Assembly (NCBI RefSeq): GCF_045679555.1
Contig: NC_092100.1
Coordinates: 30,753,106 to 30,817,105 of the forward strand
Length of the DNA stretch: 64,000 nt
Reading direction: 5' to 3'
Source: Salvelinus alpinus
Taxonomy: Eukaryota; Chordata; Actinopteri; Salmoniformes; Salmonidae
Made by a program: the position numbers and the translations under genes. Positions 53,839 through 64,000 of the stretch are shown here, piece by piece (position 1 is the first letter of the stretch; each line of letters starts with the position of its first letter). The notes beneath the pieces were generated by a model that ran no database searches, was not told where the DNA came from, and saw only the letters and a program-made list of their open reading frames with translations.

Positions 53839-55379
53839 GGATTGCAACGCTACCAGTAATTTACCAAAGTTACTGGAACCTTCAGTAATTTTGGTAATTA
53901 ACAGAAAATCTAAGGCAATCTATTATAACTTTGGTAATTTATACTTGAATAAAAAAAGTATTCATAAATAAAATTCATTTTTTTTATATCTGTGTCCATA
54001 TTGTCAATGAGTTTCTAGTAGATAGACCATATGGTTCAAGAGAAAATAGCCTATTTCATTTAAAAAAAGCATCTAATCAACAATGGCATTATGTTCAATT
54101 ATATACTGGATGGTTTGAGGACTGAATGCTGATTGGCTGAAAGCCGTGGTATATCGTATGCCACGTGTATGACAAAAAAAGTATTTTTACTGTTTTTAAT
54201 TACTTTAGTAACCAGTTTGTAATAGCATTAAGGCCCGAAGGGGTGTGGTATAGACAATATACTATGGCTAATGGCTGTACAACTGTGTTGCGTGATTGTG
54301 TTAGCTGTGTAGTTGGCTAGCTAGCCAGGGGGAAAGACAGCCTCCATTGCAACCATTTTTGTTTAGCATAGCAACCTGCAAAGTTCTTGAACTATCAACA
54401 AGTGCTTTGGTAGTTTTGCTTTACATGGCAGTCAATACGAATAGAACTAAAGACCAGAGAACACCTAAAATTACACTAAGCAACCAGTGTTAGTGAATGT
54501 AGCATCACGTTTTGTTGAAAAATGTATGGTTTGGGAAAGAATCTTACTTTTTAATGTTGGTAACCCGTTGTATAAAAGCAAAAATACATGCGAGTACATG
54601 TGTTATGACATTTTTGTCATGGCTGTGGTGGTCTACGCCATGCCCACGTTACAGCCATGTAATAAAACATTATTGCTTAAATTAACTTTGCAACTCTTCC
54701 AACTATTTACTTTTTTCACACACTACCACCAGTTTGACGACAAAACATTGACAAAATAAATACAAGTATTTAAAAATTGATGGAAAGGATATTTCATGCT
54801 GAAACCCTCATATCAAATCAAAATGTATTTGTCACATGCGCCGAATACAACAAGTGTAGACCTTACCGTGAAATGTTACTTGCAAGCCCTTAACCAACAG
54901 TGCAGTTCAAGAAGAAGAAAATATTTACCAAATAAAGTAAAGTAAAAAATTATGAAAACACATAACAATAACGAGGCTATATACAGGTGGTACCAGTACC
55001 GAGTCAGTGTGCGGGGGTACAGGTTAGTTGAAGTAATTTGTACATACTCATCTTCACATCACTCCAGTGTTAATTGCTATATTGTAATTACTTCACCACT
55101 ATGGCTTATTTATTGCCTTACCTCCTTAATTTGCACACTGCATACAGATTTTCTATTGTGTTATTGACTGTACGTTTGTTTATCCATGTGTAACTTGTTT
55201 TTGTCACACTGCTGTGATAATCAGTATCACAGCAGTGATACACAGCAGTCACTGCTGTGACACCTGTGATAATCTGAAGTACCCAAAAGAGACACTAGAT
55301 GTCTTGTGATAGATTACATAAAATCCTTGAACGATACCAAAGTTCTGGTAGTTTACTGGTAAACTTAAGTGCACAAATA
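53839..55379. mobile_element. Composite of repeat fragments inserted in repeat B
   Basis: The left margin has GCAACGCTACCAGTAATTTA; the right has GGTAGTTTACTGGTAAACTT, roughly inverted. At 54090-54290 there is a fragment of a common salmonid palindromic repeat (GAATGCTGATTGGCTGAAAG). At 54820-55030 lies a retroelement fragment (GTATTTGTCACATGCGCCGA; TACAGGTGGTACCAGTACCG). At 55060-55200 there is LINE 3' UTR sequence similar to 61340-61500. No coding sequence. Confidence 0.5.
55207..55237. repeat. Perfect 13-bp hairpin
   Basis: CACTGCTGTGATA, a 5-base loop ATCAG, then TATCACAGCAGTG. Another inverted copy (CAGCAGTCACTGCTG) follows at once. Confidence 0.9.
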
Positions 55380-55530
55380 TTTATATTTAATTTTTTTCTA
55401 TTTAGTTTTAGTGTTCGGGACAGAAAGGATGCGTGGGAGGCTAGGAGCCATTTGTGTTGTATAGTTTTTTAAATTATAATACATAAGGTGATGGGTCAGG
55501 TCAAAGGTTAGGTTTAAACTATAAAGTCAC

Positions 55531-55950
55531 TGTCACGAACCGGCTCGAAGTCCATAACAAAAAGGGACACAATGTGGAGATTAGGAATAACAAAAATATA
55601 AATAACTGATGTAACGTAAATACAATTAACAATGGTGTGTGTAGTCAGTAATCAATAGTGTGAGTGAGTGGTTGCGTGCATAAATGTGATAATGAGGGGT
55701 GTTGAAAGGTGCCAATGCAAGCAAACACGCAAAACGGTCACAAAAACGCCACAACCAAAATCTAACAGTGCGTCTGCATGTACAAAGTCTCCTCAATGAA
55801 TGGGGAAGAGGTGTATTTATCCCGGGACACACCCGGGCCCAGGTGTCCCATGTCGCTGACGACCCTCTCGGCTCCGCCCACCGGCATCCTAATAAGGAAA
55901 ACAAGAGCAAAGAGAAAGAATACGGCAGACAGGGTGGGAGGGTCGTCACA
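55531..55950. mobile_element. LTR-like element abutting LINE copy 3
   Basis: 420 bp, TGTCACGAACCGG...GGGTCGTCACA. GTCAC precedes it; after the LINE, ATCAC (61622-61626) may be the other half of its target duplication. No matching second LTR or internal domain is present. Confidence 0.6.
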
Positions 55951-56809
55951 TTTCCAAGATGGCGTATCAGTCAGACGTCTTTGTCTCTGTCTTGTCTCGT
56001 CCCATGTATATATCTTTTATATATTTTTCTTCGCATTCTTTTTAATATTTTTCCTAAAGCTCAACTTCAAAATACTCTCCTGCAACCCGACTCACCCAAT
56101 GTGGTGTGGATCTGTTTATTTAAATTTTTTCTAAAGTATTTCTATTTACCTCCGAACTGGAATACCTCAACTGAAGCTATCTAGCTAACTAGCTACCAGC
56201 TATCAATCAGCTAACCACTGCTAGCGGTCATCAGCTAACGTTTAGCTCAGAAAGCGCCAGTTCGTACAACGCGTTTCAAACCAGAGCATACCGGACCTAT
56301 TTTTCTCTCCATATCCCCGGATTCCTACCGCAAACTCTGAACCTTTTCATCTGGATCATGGCAGCTAGCTAACCGCAACCCGGGTTGACTACTCCTGGCT
56401 AACGCTTCCGTCCCGGAGCAAGCACCAACTAGCCTGGAGCTAGCCCATGCTAGACCCATCTCCCGACTAGGGCTCTTGTGCTACTCCTGAAGCCTACTCC
56501 TCGGCTACAATATCCGGACCCATTCTACTGCCAGTACGGGGCACAGAACCCGCCAATCTTTCACGACTGGAATACCGACGTAATCTGCCCGAGGATCCCA
56601 ACAGGCCCCTCAAGCGCGACGTCCCCTGAAGGCCCATTCTGCTAACCGTGGCCTGCTAGCTATCTATAGCATATTGGACTGTTGGACCCTCATATTGGAC
56701 CCTCTGCTACTTGGAACCCTACTAATTCCACGACTGGTCTATCGATGTCACCACAAGAGGAGGCAAAAACAGACTTTCCCCCATCGCGACGTCCCTCTAA
56801 GGCCCTTAT

Positions 56810-56868
56810 GCTAGCTTGCTAGCCCCGGCCTGCTAACTGCTAGCTTGCTAGCCCCGGCCTGCTAACTG
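56810..56868 (+). repeat. Two-unit tandem repeat in the LINE copy 3 5' UTR
   Basis: Two units of about 30 bp containing CTAGCTTGCTAGCCCCGGCC. They match the array in copy 1 on the opposite strand. Confidence 0.75.
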
Positions 56869-57032
56869 TCTGAATCACCGTGTACCCAGCCAGCCCAACC
56901 ACTCACTGGACCCATACGATCACTTGGCTACGCATGACTCTCCCTAATATCAATATGCCTTGTCCATTACTGTCCTGGTTAGTGATTACTGTCTTATTTC
57001 ACTGTAGAGCTTCTAGCCATGCTCAATATGCC

Positions 57033-57099
57033 TTAACCAACCGTGTTTTATTAATTTTTTAAATAATTTTTTTTCTTTCTTCCCTTAACCAACCGTGTT
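57033..57099 (-). mobile_element. Tail-only retro-insertion with 15-bp target duplication
   Basis: TTAACCAACCGTGTT occurs at 57033-57047 and 57085-57099. The 37 bp between is T-rich and on the minus strand starts GGGAAGAAAGAAAAAAAATT, like a poly(A) tail. Copy 2 lacks the segment. Confidence 0.6.
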
Positions 57100-57360
57100 G
57101 TACCACCTCCCACATATGCGATGACATCACCTGGTTTAAACGTCTCTAGTGACTATATCTCTCTCATCATTACTCAATGCCTAGGCTTACCTCCAATGTA
57201 CTCTCTTCCCACCATACCTTTGTCTGTACATTATGCCTGGAATCTATGCTATCGTGCCCAGAAACCTGCTCCCTTTACTCTCTGTTCCGAACGTGCTAGA
57301 CGGCCAGTTCTTATAGCCTTTAGCCGTACCCTTATCCTACTTCTCCTCTGTTCCTCTGGT

Positions 57361-57384
57361 GATGTAGAAGTTAATCCAGGACCT
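57361..57384 (+). other. 2A-like ribosome-skipping motif of LINE copy 3
   Basis: Encodes DVEVNPGP after the hydrophobic TLILLLLCSSG. Identical in protein to copies 1 and 2, with some silent differences in the bases. Confidence 0.83.
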
Positions 57385-60163
57385 GCAATGCCTAGCTCCA
57401 CTCCAACTCCCCAGGTGCTCTCATTTGTTGACTTCTGTAATCGTAAAAGCCTTGGTTTCATGCATGTTAACATTAGAAGCCTACTCCCTAAGTTTGCTTT
57501 ATTCACTGCTTTAGCACATTCTGCCAACCCGGATGTCTTAGCCGTGTCTCAATCCTGGCTTAGGAAAACCACCAAAAACACTGACATTTCCATCCCCAAC
57601 TATAACATTTTCTGCCAAGATAGAACTGCCAAAGGGGGCGGTGTTGCAATCTACTGCAGAGATAGCCTGCAGAGGTCTGTCTTACTATCCAGGTCTGTAC
57701 CAAAACAATTCGAGCTTATACTTCTAAAAATTCACCTTTCCAAAAACAAGTCTCTCACCGTTGCCGCTTGCTATAGACCACCCTCTGCCCCCAGCTGTGC
57801 TCTGGACACCATATGCGAATTGATTGCCCCCCATCTATCTTCTGAGCTCGTGCTGCTAGGTGACCTAAACTGGGACATGCTTAACACCCCGGCCATCCTA
57901 CAATCTAAGCTTGATGCCCTCAATCTCACACAAATTATCAATGAACCTACCAGGTACCACCCCAAATCCGTAAACACGGGCACCCTCATAGATATCATCC
58001 TAACTAACTCGCCCTCCAAATACACCTCTGCTGTTTTCAACCAAGATCTCAGTGATCACTGCCTCATTGCCGGCATCCGTAATGGGTCTGCGGTCAAACG
58101 ACCACCCCTCATCACTGTCAAACGCTCCCTAAAACACTTCAGCGAAGAGGCCTTTCTAATCGACCAGGCCGGGGTTTCCTGGAATGACATTGACCTCATC
58201 CCGTCAGTAGAGGATGCCTGGTTATTCTTTAAAAGTGCCTTCCTCACCATCTTAAATAAGCATGCTCCATTCAAAAAATGTAGAACTAGGAATAGACATA
58301 GCCCTTGGTTCACTCCAGACCTGTCTGCCCTTGACCAGCACAAAAACATCCTGTGGCGTTCTGCATTAGCATCGAATAGCCCCCGAGATATGCAACTTTT
58401 CAGGGAAGTTAGGAACCAATATACACAGGCAGTTAGGAAAGCAAAGGCTAGCTTTTTCAAACAGAAATTTGCATCCTGTAGTACAAACTCAAAAAAGTTC
58501 TGGGACACTGTAATGTCCATGGACAATAAGAGCACCTCCTCCCAGCTGCCCACTGCACTGAGGCTAGGAAACACTGTCACTACCGATAAATCCACAATAA
58601 TTGAGAATTTTAATAAGCATTTTTCTACGGCTGGCCATGCTTTCCACCTGGCTACCCCTACCCCGGTCAACAGCCCTGCGCTCCCCACAGTAACTCGCCC
58701 AAACCTCCCCCACTTCTCCTTCACCCAAATCCAGATAGCTGATGTTCTGAAAGAGCTGCAAAATCTGGACCCCTAAAATACACCCGGGCTAGACAATCTG
58801 GACCCTCTCTTTCTAAAACTATCTGCCGAAATTATTGCAACCCCTATTACTAGCCTGTTCAACCTCTCTTTCGTATCGTCTGAGATTCCCATAGATTGGA
58901 AAGCTGCCGCGGTCATCCCCTTCTTCAAAGGGGGAGACACTCTAGACCCTGCTACAGATCTATATCTATTCTACCCTGCCTTTCTAAGGTCTTTGAAAGC
59001 CAAGTTAACAAACAGATCACCGACCATTTCGAATCTAACCGTACCTTCTCCGCTATGCAATCTGGTTTCAGAGCTGGTCATGGGTGCACCTCAGCCACGC
59101 TCAAGGTCCTAAACGATATCATAACCGCCATCAATAAGAGACATTACTGTGCAGCCGTATTCATCGACCTGGCTAAGGCTTTCGACTCTGCCAATCACAA
59201 CATTCTTATTGGCAGACTCAACAGCCTTGGTTTCTCAAATGATTGCCTCTCTTGGTTCACCAACTACTTCGCCGATAGAGTTCAGTATGTCAAATCGGAG
59301 GGCCTGTTGTCCGGACCTCTGGCAGTCTCTATGGGGGTGCTACAGGGTTCAATTCTCGGGCCGACTCTCTTCTCTGTATACATCAATGATGTCGCTCTCG
59401 CTGCTGGTGATTCTCTGATCCACCTCTACGCAGACGACACCATTCTGTATACCTCTGGCCCTTCTTTGGACACTGTGTTACCTAACCTCCAGATGAGCTT
59501 CAATGCCATACAACTCTCTTTCTGTGGCCTCCAACTGCTCTTAAATGCAAGTAAAACTAAATGCATGCTCTTCAACCGATCACTACCTGCACCTGCCCGC
59601 CCGTCCAGCATCACTAGGGTTCTGACTTAGAATATGTGGACAACTACAAATACCCAAGGTGACTGGTTAGACTGTAAACTCTCCTTCCAGACTCACATTA
59701 AACATCTCCAATCCAAAATTAAATCTAGAATCGTCTTCCTATTTCACAACAAAGCATCCTCCACTCATGCTGCCAAACATAAAACTGACCATCCTACTGA
59801 TCCTTGACTTCGGAGATGTCATTTACAAAATAGCCTCCAACACTCTACTCAACAAACGGGATACAGTCTATCACAGTGCCATTAGTTTTGTCACCAAAGC
59901 CCCATATACTACCCTCCACTGCGACCTGTATGCTCTCGTTGGCTGGCCCTCGCTTCATACTCGTCGCCAAACCCACTGGTTCCAGGTTATCTACAAGTCT
60001 CTGCTAGGTAAAGCTCTGCCTTATCTCAGCTCACTGGTCACCATAGCAGCACCCACCCGTAGCACGCGCTCCAGCAGGTATATCTCACTGGTCACCCCCA
60101 AAGCCAATTCATCCTTTGGCCACCTATCCTTCCAGCTCTCTGCTGCCAATGACTGGAACGAAG

Positions 60164-61173
60164 CGTCCCACCGGCCAACATCCAATGAAAATGCAGAGCG
60201 CCAAATTCAAATAAATTACTATAAAAGTGTAACTTTCATGAAATCACACATGCAATACACCAAATTAAAGCTACACTTGTTGTGAATCCAGCCAACATGT
60301 CAGATTTCAAAAAGGCTTTACGGCGAAAGCAAACGATGCTATTATCTGAGGACAGCACCCCAGTAAACAAACACAGACAATCCTATTTCAACCCTCCAGG
60401 CGTGACACAAAACGCAGAAATAAAGATATAATTCATGCCTTACCTTTGACGAGCTTCTTCTGTTGGCACTTTAATATTTCCCATAAACATCACAAATGGT
60501 CCTTTTGTTCGATTAATTCCGTCGATATATATCCAAACTGTCCATTTATTTGGCGCGTTTGATCCAGAAAAACACCGGTTTCAACTTGCGCAACGTGACT
60601 ACAAAATATCTCATAAGTTACCTGTAAGCTTTGTCCAAACATTTCAAACTACTTTTGTAATACAACTTTATGTATTTTTAACGTAAATATCATTACAATT
60701 GAAGAACTTATTTGTGTTCAATACCGGAGGAAAACAAAGTGTAGCTAGCTTTCAGGTCACGCGCCTGGAAAAAAAGAGTACACTTCCCTCGAGCCTCATT
60801 CTGAACAGTGGTACTTCTTCATTTCTCAAAGGAAGAACGTGAACCAATTTCTAAAGACGGTTGACAGCCAGTGGAAGTGATAGGAACTGCAAGAAGGTCC
60901 CTTAGAAATCTAGATTCCCAACGTAAACCCATTGAAAAGAGAGTGACCTCAAAAATAAAATTCTGATTGGTTTGTCCTCGGGGTTCTGCCTGCCAAATAA
61001 GTTCTGTTATACTCACAGACATGATTCAAACAGTTTTAGACACTTCAGAGTGTTTTCTGTGTAAATCTACTAATAATATGCATATCTTAGCTTCTGGGCC
61101 TGAGTAGCAGGCAGTTTACTTTGGACACGCTTTTCATCCGGACGTGAAAATACTGCCACCTATCCAAGAGAAG
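60164..61173. mobile_element. Unclassified repeat inserted in LINE copy 3
   Basis: About 1 kb of non-LINE DNA, from GCGTCCCACCGGCCAACATC to ATACTGCCACCTATCC. The LINE stops at GACTGGAACGAA and resumes at GCACCAGTTGTCAGAGC, with about 50 bp of LINE sequence missing. No ORF and no clear terminal repeat. I recall similar sequence as a frequent salmonid repeat but cannot name its class. Confidence 0.55.
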
Positions 61174-61751
61174 TTAGGCACCAGTTGTCAGAGCAGCTCA
61201 CAGATCACTGCACCTGTACATAGCTCATCTGTAAATAGCCCATCCAATCTACCTCATCCCCATACTGTATTTATTTATTTATCTTGCTCTTTTGCACCCC
61301 AGTATCTCAACTTGCACATTCAGTATCTTCTGCACATCCTACCGTTCCAGTGTTTAATTGCTATATTGTAATTAATTTGCCACCATAGCCAATTTTTTTG
61401 CCTTACCTCTCTTATCCTACCTCATTTGCATATGCTGTATATAGATTTTTCTACTGTATTATTGATTGTATGTTTGTTTATTCCATGTGTAACTCTGTGT
61501 TGTTGTATGTGTCGAACTGCTTTGCTTTATCTTGGCCAGGTCGCAGTTGCAAATGAGAACTTGTTCTCAACTAGCCTACCTGGTTAAATAAAGGTGAAAT
61601 AAAAAATAAAATAAATAAAACATCACTCAATGTGATTTTGATTTGAAAGGAATAATGCTGAGACTGGTGAAAACAAAATATGTTGTTAAGAAACTCTCTC
61701 GCCCATGTTTACAACCAATCCAATGCTTTTTAACTGTAGTTAATTAAGTTA

Positions 61752-63241
<1,490 letters not shown>

Positions 63242-63560
63242 TAGATAGTAGGGCTGGGAATTGCCAGAGACCTTAGGTGCCAAGATGATATGTATTGCGA
63301 TTCTCACAATTCTATGTATATTGCGATTCGAGACTGCAATTTTATTCCGATTTGATGTTCCAAACATATTTCTCACTATACAGTATGTCTTCTGCAGAGA
63401 GACAAAAGAGAACATGAGAAAATGAGTTTTGATCAGTGATGGAAATTAAAGTGCTGAAAACATGGTGGCTCAATATTTAAAAAGAGGATGGAGAACAAGA
63501 TTTAGGATGGAAAATGCAGAAGTTTTGGTGCAGGTACAGCCGACTAGCGCTAGCCAATGG

Positions 63561-63911
63561 TGTAGTGGTGCCTGGAGAAGTGGGTATACTCTAATTTTCC
63601 AATTTTTTCCCCAAATGGCCCCCTTGGCAAAGGAAAGGCACCCTGTGTGAAAAAGTATATGAGAAACAGTGACATACACTTCGAATTAACTAAAATGATG
63701 AATCCCGTATTGGTCTTTCACAGTCAGGCCACCCCAAGCTGTTCTGTGCAGTAGGCTCATTCTGTAGTAGGCCTACTATTGAAACAGATAAACTGAGTCA
63801 TAAATTTCATATTTTCCCACATTTTTCAGGTTTCACACTTTCTTTCTTTTTTTTACAGAAAAACAACAAAATTATGTATGTATGTTCTAAGTCCATAACA
63901 ATGCTTAAACC
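63561..63911. other. Spacer, nothing recognised
   Basis: AT-rich sequence after repeat B; no gene or element seen. Confidence 0.35.
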
Positions 63912-64000
63912 TGTCACGATCGTCTTTAGGTGAAAGAGAGGACCAAGGCGCAGCGTGATATAAATACATCCTCACTTTATTTGAAGATGAAACGAACACT
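63912..64000 (-). mobile_element. Start of another LTR, cut by the window edge
   Basis: Begins TGTCACGATCG and contains AGGACCAAGGCGCAGCGTG, close to the minus-oriented LTRs at 8264 and 24749. AAACC (63907-63911) would be the left half of its target duplication. Confidence 0.65.

Larger units (their letters stand above)
56880..60165 (+). pseudogene. LINE copy 3 endonuclease/reverse transcriptase ORF, broken
   Basis: Pieces: 56880-57050 (N-terminal MPCPLLSWLVITVLFHC), 57121-58776 (2A-like motif, complete AP endonuclease with SQSW in place of SESW, GDLNWDM and LSDHC, and linker), 58896-59630 (RT with FIDLAKAFDSANH, GVLQGSILGP and YADDTILY) and 59767-60165 (C-terminus). Lesions: a small insertion at 57048-57099, TAA at 58774-58776 (copy 2 has a Tyr codon here), a frameshift near 58950, another near 59625, and truncation by the insert at 60164. 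The endonuclease Glu-to-Gln change in SQSW would itself abolish nicking. Confidence 0.88.
55951..61620 (+). mobile_element. LINE copy 3, full length, decayed, with a 1-kb insertion
   Basis: Starts at about CCAAGATGGCGTATCAGTCA (55954) and ends with TACCTGGTTAAATAAAGGTG and an A-rich tail at 61620. Without the insert at 60164-61173 it is about 4.66 kb, as for copies 1 and 2. It lies exactly against the LTR at its left. Confidence 0.9.

Overview
The window is vertebrate nuclear DNA, almost certainly from a salmonid fish (trout, salmon, charr or a relative). It holds tRNA-derived SINEs of the HpaI, AvaIII and SlmI types, several Tc1-like transposons, a chromodomain Ty3/gypsy element, many 360-420 bp solo LTRs with 5-bp target duplications, hAT elements, and three copies of one 4.7-kb APE-type LINE. 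No host protein gene could be named. Most recognisable sequence is mobile DNA, often inserted one element inside another.

Layout. 1-1558: decayed hAT (ZBED5-like). 2570-7286: LINE copy 1 (minus, decayed). 7555-8633: HpaI-type SINE split by a solo LTR, then a second solo LTR. 9000-10300: a different LINE remnant. 11418-15003: SINEs, two Tc1 fragments and another LINE 3' end. 15252-19990: LINE copy 2 (minus) with one uninterrupted 1102-codon ORF. 21546-28943: an old inverted repeat split by a gypsy chromovirus (21778-27228, itself split by a solo LTR) and by a full-length Tc1 (27270-28828). 28831-30028: dispersed repeat copy A. 30290-46303: a mostly unique stretch with promoter-like sequence and exon-like segments on the plus strand, a non-autonomous hAT with a perfect 8-bp target duplication (33957-34929), a fold-back element (37910-40299) holding a Tc1 that holds a solo LTR, and a hAT transposase pseudogene (42238-44022). 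46304-53700: mostly unique DNA with one SINE and a homopurine tract. 53704-63560: dispersed repeat copy B, opened by at least four insertions, including LINE copy 3 (55951-61620) and a Tc1 (61752-63241). The start of another LTR lies at the right edge.

How the parts work together. The LINE ORF carries a 2A-like motif (DVEVNPGP) between a hydrophobic N-terminal part and the AP endonuclease-reverse transcriptase. The motif is intact in all three copies, so the element probably makes two proteins by ribosome skipping. LINE and SINE 3' tails are nearly the same, which fits SINEs borrowing the LINE reverse transcriptase. The gypsy element has only 14 nt between its 5' LTR and the gag ATG. That leader is nearly complementary to the predicted 5' end of its own transcript, as in the self-priming Tf1/sushi group. 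Comparing repeat copies A and B gives a relative order of insertion.
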